From positions 5,655,501 through 5,719,500 of the forward strand of contig NC_134660.1 of NCBI RefSeq assembly GCF_030463565.1: DNA of 64,000 nt, given 5' to 3'. The position numbers were made by a program, and so were the translations under genes. Origin of the DNA: Pelecanus crispus (taxonomy: Eukaryota > Chordata > Aves > Pelecaniformes > Pelecanidae). The notes below the pieces were generated by a model that worked only from the letters and a program-made list of their open reading frames with translations, did not search any database and had not been told where the DNA came from. This document shows, one piece after another, positions 33,126-44,300 of this stretch (its first letter is position 1; each line of letters opens with the position of its first letter).

Positions 33126-36100
33126 ATTCAAGCGCCAAGGCAGAGGGCTGAGCAGCGTAAGGAAACCTTCTGCCAACCATGGGACAACAAGGGGAGAGAG
33201 GGGACCTGCTCTGAACGTCCTCAGAGCCCCCCATGGCAGCCTGAGCCACTTCGGGGGTGTAACTAGCTGCCCTCCAGTGCAACCCACAGCCCCGATGCAT
33301 CTCACGCAGCGTTGCAGGACAGGGCACAGGCTGGGGGCTCGGCTATGGGCAGGGCTGTGCTTGGCTGCAGCCTGCCACCGTGGAATGTCCCTTTTTAAGT
33401 GACCCAGCACATCTGTCATGCAGAGAGAAGGTTTGAGCGTCAGTGGGAGAGAGGGAGCAGGAGAGGCGGGCGCCATGCACCCACCTGTACACGTCCCCTT
33501 GGGCAGGAGCGCTCATGGCCGTGTGGGTGAGCGGGAGGATCGACTGCCGGGTGATGGGTGGATGCTGAGTGGCATCACAAGCGCTGGCCAGGAAAGCACG
33601 ATCTGGGCACGAGGAAATGCAAGTGTCGAGACATGTGGGATGGGGACAGGGAAAGGCAGCCCTGACTGTGCTGTCCACAGGACACTGCCCAAAGACACCT
33701 TTTACAGATAGAAATGACCCTCCAGCTGGAGATACCACCTCTTCTCACCAAGGAGGTGGGGTGAGGACCCCCATCAGCCGACTCACCAACACGGGGGAGA
33801 GGTGACAGCCCAGGACCAGTTTATGCTCCCCGCCTTGGCGGGCTTGGTGACGGCACATAAGCCATCCACATGTGCAATATAGAAAACCAGTATTCAGGAG
33901 GGATCAGAGGATTATAAAGTTCTGGTGGGGACAGACCCCACTGTGCCCAGTAAGAGCCACCTTGCCAAACACAACCCCTAGACCGAGATGGGTGCCAAGA
34001 GAGACCCTGAGGGTGTTCAGCAGATAATTTTACTAGCAGCCCTCACTTTGGAAGTTCTTGAACCAGTCAGTCTCTTACTGTGAGTCTGGGATTTCTTGTT
34101 CTGGAAACCCTCACCTAAATCTTCACCCTAAATCAAACCCAAGGCCAGGAACTCAGGCCCATCCTCTGGTTAGGCAGAGGGTGGGCTCCACCAGCAGCTC
34201 TGCTTTGGGCCATGGTCGGGACCAAGGCAGTGGTCCTGAAACAGGGTCAATGCCCTGGGGACCAGGAGGGACAGGCGCCGTCTGCCACCACCTTGGACAT
34301 GAACCCAACATCTGCACCATGTAGGTGCAAGCAGACCTCACAGCACGAGCTGGGAGCAGTGGGCGAGGCTGCACGAGGCATCTGGAGCAGAAACAACGTG
34401 ATGCAGCCGCTCGGAGGCACGCGATGCTCTCTCTGCACGGGTCTCTGCTTGCAATGCAAGCAATGAAAGCTTAGCATCAACAAGCTTTGGCAAGTTAGCC
34501 GAGCAGCAGAACAGGGGCACCTGGGGCGTGATGGCTGGCCGTCAGACCGGGAGCACCGCGACGGTGATGCATCAAGCCCAGAGGAGCTGTGCTCTGATGC
34601 GGCCGGCAGCAATGACTCACTGAGCTGCCCTCCGATAACTGGGGGAGGGCAGTGAGGTGACGGCACATCCCTTGTGCCATCCCCCTTCCCCGGAGACAAA
34701 CTGGAGCCGGAGAGATTCCTAAAATGAGGAAACACGGGCAGGAGGCAGCAACCTTGCCTAAGACTCGTGGCAGATGAAGTAAGCACAACTGAGGCAATAC
34801 ATCCCCCCATAATCACTGCTGGCTCCTAAGGGACATAAAAAACCAGTCCAAAAACCAGTTTGTCATTGCGCATGAGGACAAACCCCGGATATGGAGTGGC
34901 AGCTTGGCAGGCACTGTCCCCTGTGCCCTGCATCACGCTGTCACTCACAGCCACTCAGGCACACACCTCTCGGGGGTGCTCTGCGGGCCCAGGAGCGCAA
35001 GTGGGTAGAAGCACCTTATTTTGAAAGCTAATTACAAAAAAATACCACTTTCCTCTTCCAGGAGGTCTCACGCTGCTGGTGCTTGGAGCCCCATCTTCCC
35101 TGAGACATCACCCAGCCGCTGTGATCTCCTCTTACTCTGAATCACCCTTCGCAGACCTAAAATTAAGCAAGAGGTTGTTGGCGAGGGCCGGGGACGCCCC
35201 GCTTCTTTGCTGTAAGGTGGGATGGAGGTAACACAATTAGTAATTCCCAGCCCTTGGTAAATGAACATTTGCCACTTGCAAAAAGATTACTGTGAGTGAC
35301 TTCATTTGCTTTGGAAACAGCTGAGTCATTTGTAATTACCAATATGCACCAGCAGCAATCCCAGTACTGGCGTTGGATTAATGGGAGCACCCGTGACTGG
35401 TGGGCAGCGTCCGGAGAGCTTCCCCAGGGCTTCGGCATGCACACAGAGCCCCACGGTCACTGTTCCCCACCACCCACGGCCGCGCGTGCCCATGCTGCCA
35501 CACCGAAGTGATGTGCCTGAGGCAAATCCTCCCGCCCTGTCCCCTCCAGTCAGCCACCGCCGTCCCCATCACTGTCACCATTGCATGCCCCTACGCCCAT
35601 CCAGGCAGGGAGTCTGAAGGGGGCTGGAGGGTCCCAGGTTGGCCGGGATTTGCAACGCAGTGAGTTTGACCTCATTTATTTTCCGCTTGCTGCTGCAAAA
35701 GAGAGCAATGGCCCTAGCGCCGGCAGGGCTGGGCAGGTCACCCAGCGCCAGGCAGAAGGTCAAGCCACCATCGTCTGTCCCAGCTCATCCACAGTGGAGG
35801 AAGGACAGGACCAGCTCGGGAAGGCAGAGGTAGTTGGGCATCGCCTGAGGGGTCCCCAGTGCTCCTTATCTCACCCCCCATCGCATGGGGTGCTTGCTGG
35901 GGAAGGGAAGAGCAATGAGCACCCTCCAGCAATACAGTGCTTTGCAAACCTCATCCAGCCGTTCCCACCGCGCGGACCAGACCCGGCCACCGAAACTGGG
36001 CTGCCCCCCTCCAGCGACCAGCTGGGGACAGGGCCCTCCGGTCAGTTTGCCACCAGATGGCACCAAATAAACTGGCCTGGCGGGGACACGTTGGGTGGCT

Positions 36101-36239
36101 CAGGGCCACCGTCACTGCCAAACCAGACTGCGTCCCCGTCCCCCGTCACCCCATTCCGCTGCCCCCCACCTCGGCCGGCAGCAGCCGGAGCTGCCCGCGC
36201 CGCCCGTGGGGCAATGTGGCCGGCTCGGGCACGGGGTTA
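33126..36239. other. Intergenic, no gene recognised
   Basis: GC-rich sequence without recognisable exons. A smaller AT-rich segment lies at about 35,225-35,350 (gtcatttgtaattaccaatatg). CpG density rises at 36,120-36,240 next to the AT-rich island. Confidence 0.4.
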
Positions 36240-36715
36240 TTTGCACCCGGTATAGTTTTATTTGGTTTTAGCAACGTCTGATAAGGCACCCTCCCACTGC
36301 ACGTTTATACGCTGTTGGAAAATGAAATTATTAAGATTGGTGTTTGCATTTCAGTTGAAACTATTAGACGGTAATGAGTCTGGCCATGTCTCGGCAGCCT
36401 TTTGTGTCAACATAACCACAGGCTCAGCTTTTGCCGGTCTGCACCTCCAAGAGCAGCATCGGTCACTCCTAATAAAGTCAAACGGGTGCTTTTAGATATT
36501 AAGGACCTAGTTCTTTAATTTGCATTTTTTTAGGGGTATTTAATTTACATAGCAATTCTTACTGAGGGCTTGGAATGGAGGAGCAACAGCAGTGGTTCAT
36601 TCATTGGCTTTATATCTCATTATGAGAAGTTACGGAAGGAGTAGCTAATGCGATCTGCTGCCTTGTTAAGAAATGGTAATCACATAGGATTACTAAAATT
36701 AGCAATATAAATGGT
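36240..36715. other. AT-rich island, candidate conserved non-coding element
   Basis: About 475 bp of strikingly AT-rich, non-repetitive DNA (e.g. gaaattattaagattggtgt, aatttgcatttttttaggg, ttagcaatataaatggttga) abutting a CpG-rich block. No open frame of note and no known repeat. The look is that of a developmental enhancer, but function is inferred only. Confidence 0.4.
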
Positions 36716-37048
36716 TGACCCTCCTCCCACCCCAGTACAAAGTGCAGTGCAGCCCCCCCAGCCCTCTACCCTTCAGCAAGGGCCTTTGGGGCCATTTTCA
36801 GTCCCTCCTTTCACCATTGCCCATACCTGAGTTGTTTCAGTGAGGAGGATTTTGGGTGGTCCAGGGGTGCAAGGCTGGATCTTTAATCCCAAGAGATTAT
36901 CACGGCTGCCTTCCCTGTGCTCCTGGGTTTCCTCCTCCTTCCTTTGCCCCTCCTTCCCTTTCTGCTTCATCACTAAAAGCATTAAAATGCTGAAGTTTGG
37001 GTTAAAATTCCCCTTGCTAAAGGGGCTGGGGCTTTCTAGCATGGAGAT

Positions 37049-37085
37049 TTATATATATATTTATTTTTACATATATATATATAAG
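37049..37085. repeat. TA microsatellite pair
   Basis: Two short (TA)n runs separated by tttatttttac. Low-complexity sequence. Confidence 0.8.
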
Positions 37086-38325
37086 AAGACCCCAGGTGAG
37101 GGTCTGGGGGTCCGTAGCTGGCCCCATCCCTGGGCATGGCTGGGAGGGATGCTGTGCTGGGCATTTTGTGCTCAGGGACGTGTGTGTCCATCCGGGGTTG
37201 CTCCTGCTCCCGGGGTCCACCAGCACCCCCTCTGCTCTGCTCTGGTTTGGTACTGAGGTTACAGCACCCGGCATCCTGGTAACACCAAACCACCAAAATC
37301 ATGAGCTCAGCCAAGACCAAAAACCTCAGTTAGGGCGGAGTTAAGGTTATTTTGCAGAGCTGCGTACTGCCTGCCAGACACCCAGTGCCCATCCTGGGCT
37401 TTTCTGGGCAGAGAGTGCATTTTGGAAAGGGGGTCTGGGGTGTCCCAGACAGGAGAGGCAGGAGGTGAGCCGGCAGGATGCAGCTGCGGATGGAGATGGG
37501 GATGGGCAGCGCTGCCTGCAGGGTTTGAAGGAAAGTCACTGTGCCCTCCCCAGGTGTGCACACATGTGTCAGGGCATGTGTTTGTACACATGTGTGCGCA
37601 CAATCCCAGCATCGCGACGTCTCCTTTGAGCTCTCTCCCTTCCTCTAGTCCCAGCTCCCATGCGGTGCCAGCCGGAGAGTGTGGTGACCCTCAGCATGCC
37701 CCCTGCATCCCATCCTGGCTGTGCCCCCAATTCCCACAGTCCTTATCCAGCAGTTTTCCAGCTCAGCAGCACCCAAGGAGCAGGCGAGAGGGCTCAGTGT
37801 CCCCGCTGCACATCACCCTGGGCCCAGCTGGGGGTCCCAGGTCCCTGAGAGGAGCAGGTAAGGGGGTGCTGGGAGCCCGGCGGTGGCCAGGCTGGGCAGT
37901 GCCAGACTGGGGTGTCCCCCCCGTGCCGCTCCTCGCATCCAGCCCTCTGTGTGGGGAGGGGGAGAGGAGGGTGGAGCCTGCCATATTACCAGATCCAGGA
38001 GCTGTGACATTCAGTCTCGCAGAGACAGAGCCCGTCGGCACTGGGCAAGGACAGTGAGGCTGGGGGGGACAGCCAGGGCCGGGTGGGCACGGGGAGTGGG
38101 TCAGGACCACCTGAGTGGCACTGAGCACCCGCTGCGGGAAAAGGTCCCAGAGGGAGCCAGGAGCAGGACAGGGCTGGGAAGGAGCAGCAAAGCAGGGTTA
38201 GGGGGAGGAGGGTGCTGGGTCGCCCCTTGGAGCTGGGGTCCAGATGCAGCCCCCCACCCGCAGGACCATGCAGGACTTCAGGGACTGAGCCGTGACACCC
38301 GTGCAGCACAGGGTTGGGTCCAGCT

Positions 38326-41300
38326 ATGGGGGGCCCATGGCAGCCTCCCGGCACCTGCATGCTGCTGGTCCTGCTGCTCGCACTACCGATCCTTTGGGTA
38401 AGTGTCCCCGGGGAGGACGGGACCGCGGGGGGAGAGGGTGGGCAGTGAGCACGGGGGTCCCCTGCCTGCGACAGCCACCTCGGGGTCCAGCCAGCCCTGG
38501 GGGGCAGCATGCCTGCAGCCTGGGCAGGGGTCAGGTCTTCCCCAGCACATCCCCATCCCTGTCCCCATCCCTCGTGCTGCATGACCCCGGGGTGATGCCA
38601 AGCCACAGCCCAGCGAGCTGCCAGCACTGCTGCACCCACTCAGGTGCTTTCATCGCAGCTTTTGGGGGAGAATTTGCTGGCATGCAGGGCAGGGACGGGC
38701 GGGGGGGAAGGTGGGCAATGCTGGGACCCCGCTGCGCTCCCCGGGGCTGTGACAGCGCTCGGGGTCTGGCCAGGGCAGCTGGCAAAGCTCCCGCGGGGTT
38801 CAGCTCCAGGGGCTGCTCCAGGGCATCCCCAGGGAGGGTGACCCAACTCTGCCTGCCTCAGGGACGGTTCCTTCCATCCTCACGTGTGTCCTGGTGGGGG
38901 CTTTGCTCACATTGTCCTACGCACCTCGAAGGAGCCCCAAACACCAAGGGCCTGGGGGAGCATCCACAGGCGTGCAGGTTGGGATGGCTGGAGAGTGCAG
39001 GGGGCAAGGACCATGCGTGGGGTGCTCCCCATCCCTGGGAAGACCCATGGGGATTGGCACCGAGCCCCCACTGAACTGGGGGAGACACGGAGCGGCTGTG
39101 CTGCCCGAGCAATGGGCGGGGAGTCTGGCAGCCACACCGGCAAACCCATCCTGAACTTGTCAAATTGCTTCGGCAGCAAAAACCAGGGGATGGAGGGCTC
39201 CGGTGGCAGAAGGTTTCAGCTCGGTGTTTCTCTGCAAAGACTTTGGGATTTCTCCCAGTGCTGCTTTGCTCCACAAGTTCTTTAGCTAACGTGGAGGCTT
39301 TGAATAATGGAAAGGAAAAGGAAAGGAAAAAGAAAGGGAAGAAAAAGAAAATGAAAAGCAGAAGAAGGGAAAGGGAAAAGGAAGGGAAGGGAAGGGAGGA
39401 GGGAAGGGAGGAAGAGAGGAGGGAAGGGAGGAAGGAAGGAAGGAAGGAAGGAAGGAAGGAAGGAAGGAAGGAAGGAAGGAAGGAAGGAAGGAAGGAAGGA
39501 AGGAAGGAAGGAAGGAAGGAAGGAAGGAAGGAAGGGACGGAGGGAGGAGCAGGGAAAGCAAGCAGGGCCGGGGCAGCACCGGAGGCTTTGAGGGCTTTAT
39601 AAGGAGAGCGATGGCATCAGGCCCCTTCCCAGATGGGGAAACTGAGGCACAGCAAGGAGTTGCCTGCCCTAAAGCAAGCTCCAAAGGGAGCACTGCGCAT
39701 TACCTGCTCCAGTGCTCCAGCAGCTGGGCTGCGTTGCCATAAATAATAAAAAACAGCGGCTTTGCAGCTAAAAGGGGCTGGTCTAGGTCCTTCACCACTA
39801 CGATGAAGTAGTGTGCTTCTCAGTGCTGTGCCCAGCAGCCATCACCAAAATGCATTTTGCAGACTGGGAATTTCCTTGTAAGTCTTCTGTTCGGCAGGAA
39901 GAGGAACCAAAATCTCCCGGGGAGGTGAAGGGACCCCAGAGGAGTGGCTGCATGGTGACCAGGACAGGGCAGGGAGGGACAGGGCTCAGCCAAGCGATGC
40001 TTTAAGGCCCCACACTTCCCTCCAGCCCTTGGGTCCACTTGCCCACCCTCATGCCTCTATTTCTTCAGCTTTTATATCTCTGTCCACACACCTAAACCTA
40101 TCAGCAACCCAACCCCATGTCTTGGCCCAAAAACCCTGCCCCGGACATGTCCTGTATCTGGATGCTGCAGCCCCCACCACATCCCCCCGTGGGCATGAAG
40201 GCATGGGAATGGGCGTGCAAAATCCATGGCCTGCTCTCAGTTCAGCCTCAGTGTCCCAGCTCTCCAGCTGGAAGCCAAGGGGGCAAACCCCAAAAGTGGG
40301 GTCTCCTGGGCAGATTCTGTCCCAGGGCACTGAGCTACCACATCCCTTGCATTTCTGGGGGAGCTGCAGCATCGGGGCGTGTTCCTTGGTGTCTCAGCAC
40401 TTCTGCCAGTAAACCCGAAAGCTTTAAGGAGGTCGGCGTGCCCATTTTGCAGCGTCTCCTCAGAAAGCCAGAGAACAGGAGAAAGGTGAGCTCTGCCAGT
40501 CGTTGCCGATGCCTCCGATTAAAATACACCAGCCTGAACGTGAGCAAAACCCACGTGAGCAAAACTCAGCCAGCAAGGGATGGATTAGACATGCCCAAAT
40601 AGGTGTTTTTTTAAAATCTCTAATTACATGGTTTCCTTGCTCAGGCTTTGAACGTGCTTGCCTCTGCCCTGCTGATGGGGTCGGCCCCTCTGTCTTTAAG
40701 CTCAGTTCCTCTGCATGGTGCTTGTGTTTTGGTGGAGCGGTGCCCTTAAGCATCACACGCTTTCGGAGGGAATTAGAAATAATTGCGGTGGTTCTTTATG
40801 GTGTTTACAAGGCAAACAGTAGAAAGCTAAGGAAATGTCAGGGTCCAAAAGCACAGTTACGTAGATAGGCTCTCCTGGAGCTGGCTGCAGCAGAAATAGT
40901 GAATATTGGCTGGTACCCTGCCTGCTCAGGTCTTTTAATGCCTGGCATCCTACTGTCTGCCCTTTCCCCCCTCCCAAGGTGCGAGCGACACATCCTGACT
41001 GCTCCGTCGTCCTCTATTTCCAAGAGCAAGAAGCTGAATGTCTGGAGATTATCAGGAGTGAAAGCCAAATGCCAGCACCCCCCGGGCCGCCCAGGCAGCA
41101 AGGTGAGTGCAAGCCGCCCGCCGTGCACGGGGCTCATCTGCCTTGGGAGGAGGAGGAGGATTTGCTAAGGGGGTCTTTGGAGCATGATCCATGGTAGGGG
41201 AGTTGCAGAGTGCACATGGATGCAGAAAAGCAGGTATTGTCAGGAAAATGGAGAGCAGGACGGAGGCAAAGGCTAAGGAGCATCCCTGAAGAGCCCCGAA

Positions 41301-44300
41301 AAACGCTGCTGCAGGGAGAGAGGGGGGCTGAGATCGCAGCCAGGGTGTACGGGTGGGCTGAGGGATGCAAACAACCGCAGGGGCTGAGTCCCCCCAGATT
41401 TATGTCACACGGCAATGACGGCCTGGTCCATGCCCAGGCAGAGCCTCCTGCCCCACTCCCGTCCTCCCTGCACCGGTGCTCCGGGGCCAGGCAGTGCTGC
41501 AGGCAGGGGCGATGCAGAGCCCGGGCCATCAGCATGTGTCGCACGGCGCGTGTCCCCACTTCACGCCTTCCTAATTCGGTTAGTTTTAATGCGAAACATG
41601 TTTTCAGCAACTTAATTTTTACATATCCGGGACTTTTAAACCAGTTAACTAATTGAAAAACAGTTTTAAAGTGCTGCTTTTGTACATTCGTTTAAAATTG
41701 CATTTCAATTTCCACCCAAAAGCAGCTTGGCTCAAATTCCGGGTAAAAATTATCACCTAGTGAATAAGAAATGCGTCAATCAATGGGTTTCACCTAATAC
41801 AAATGTAAAAATGAAGCATCTCAATAAATGCATGTTAAGGTGCATAATTGTTTAAGTAACTGTGCAGAGATATAACGTATCATCCAGCTTAGCAGAGAAA
41901 TGCCAAGCTGATTGGAAAAGGTCCTTTTTGCAGCCCAAATGGTGCCAGCCAGGGGGAAGGAATCTCACTGCAGGAAAATAACGAAGAGGCATGAATGGAT
42001 AATTAAAATCAGTATTTAATCCCAGGTTTCCTGCTTGACTGCTGCCTCCACTGCCCACCTGAACTGAATTTATCCCTTCCCCCTTGCTTGCTTGTGCCAG
42101 CATAGGGAGGGTCCCGTGGAGAGCATGGCACGAAGTGGCGATGCGGGGGAAGGCTCAGATGCCCTGGACATGGTGGCAATATAGCGTGAAGGAACAGGAC
42201 AGGGACCTCAGGCTTCAGCATCCTGCTGGGGAACCCACCGTGGGGCCCAAAAACTGGTTAGAGGTCGTGTTTGCAGTGTTTTCACTTCAAAGTCTGCTCT
42301 GGTGCTCACAGCGTTTGCTGCTCTCAAATAGCTGGGAAGAAACAACCTGCTGGTGAGGCTCAAATGATCTCTTTTGGAGGTCTCCAGACACCAGTTAGAG
42401 CAGCAGGAAACAGGGAGGCAGCCCTGGCAGGTCTGCGTGTAATTAACCAGTAGAAATGCTGAGCAGGAACTTCCCATCAAAGTGCATTTTTGTGGAAAAC
42501 ATGTTCTTTTTGGCCACATCAAGGAGAACATCATGAGGATAATGTTGATCTCGGGGATGTTTCAGCCCTCTGCTGGGAAAATTGGAATAAAGCAGATTGC
42601 TTTGGGTCAATCCAAACTGAACACCTCGGGCTGCTGGGCTACAGCAGCTGGAGCTGCCTGGGGACAGGGGACAGTGAGAGGATGTGGTGGCCCCTGGGGA
42701 CTAACAGTGTGGGGACACAAGGCATAGCTCCTGCCCATGAGGTGGGCAATGAGACGCATTGCCCGTTCCTTTGCTCACGTTTTATTGCCCTGTCCCCCTA
42801 GAAGTTTCCTCCATCACCTCTTCTCCATGGGAGAGTTGTTCCAATTTTGTACAGCTCGAAGAAATGTCATTTTTTTTTTAGATGCTGCAGCAGCCCAGGT
42901 GAGGGAAACAGAGTAGGAAGGGGGACTTAAACCTTTTCTCCTCATCTGAATGGAGGGATGACTTTACTCCCCGGGATTCCACTGCGGAGCTGCGTGAATT
43001 CCAGTTCAATCCCCGTGCCATGGGCTGCTCCTCTGGCTCCCAGCCAGGTGGTCCCACAGCACTCACCGTGCTGGAAGAGCTTGTCCATACAGCAAGAGAT
43101 GCATTTATACAGCAGGATGGCTCTGCCGTACGCACATACCCAGATATTTTGCTCAGACCCCAGGAAACGAAGCAACCGCTGTCAGCACCGGTTCCAATAG
43201 CTGTGCTCTGTTCACCTGTCTTCCAGAGCAAATTAAGATGTACCTTGGCATTGTAATGACAGCCCTGCAAATCCCTCCAAGCCTGGCCAGATACCTACAG
43301 CCCGCTTTGCTGAAATCAGAGAAAACTAATTAGACTTGGCTGAGTCCACATTCCCTGCCTGGGAATAGATGTGGCTCCAGGTTAATAATGTATATCTACA
43401 AGGTTAATAATGTACATGAGCAAGGAAGAGAGCTGTCCTGGAAGTGTGATGTCTATGTCTCATCCCGGTGTGCTGTAGCACTAATTCTTCAGGTCTGGGG
43501 CTTATGTCTGCTTGGCTGTGCTTGTTTCCGAGGCAATTGGACAGTCATTTAAAGATGAACTTAGTGCTGGAGAGAGAAGCAAAACTTGTTTAAGCTAATT
43601 GCTCTCCAGCAAGTCTTGCGATGCTTTCTCCTGTCCTCCTCCTTTCGGCTGGAGAGACGGCCTGAGCTGAGGCACCACGGCTGCTGGGTGCAGAAATCCA
43701 GCATAAACATGCATTATTTCAGATGCTACCAGGGAAGTCCCAGCCTTTCCCACACCCTTGTCCCCTGGGGTCTCCTCGCAGGAGCTCTGGGTCTGATGTA
43801 GCCCCAGGAAATACCAGGTCCCGTCTCGCCGCGGGGCTAAAAGGAGAGCTCAGTGCTGGGGGAGGTCATTCCCAGAACTGAAGCCAGGATGCTCCTAATT
43901 CCTGAGGGGGTACGGCATGGCCCTGTAGATCGGGTGACGGCTGGCCACTCTCCGCTCTCCCGTTACACCCGCACAGCCGTGCCTGCTGCAGGCTGTGCCT
44001 GGGGACCGGGGGGCTGTGTGTGTGCCCCCATCACGCCCCTTCCCGGCGGCACTAACTGTCCCGTCCCTCCCCAGGCTGCCTGACCGAGTGGGATGGAGTG
44101 AGCTGCTGGTCAGCCGTGCCCGTCGGCCAGTCCCGAGCCGTCGCCTGCCCCGACATCCTCCATGTCTTCAGGAAGTCCAAAGGTGCAGTGCTCTGAATCC
44201 AGCCCGGACCGCTCATCCCCTGGGACTGAGGGCTGAGCTGCACCCCCCACCGCCTGCCTGGGATCCTTGTGCCACCCCAGCCCTTCCCCTCTGGTCCCAC

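Larger units (their letters stand above)
41103..44074 (+). other. Receptor intron 2
   Basis: Largest intron of the receptor gene. It holds an AT-rich island (41,570-41,870) and a 22-bp direct repeat with HNF1-like sequence (43,379-43,420). No exon of another gene recognised. Confidence 0.6.

Noticed and set aside
37545-37602. TG/CA-rich inverted repeat (gtgtgcacacatgtg ... cacatgtgtgcgcaca)
   Set aside because: Simple alternating purine-pyrimidine sequence. It may form Z-DNA but gives no specific functional hint.
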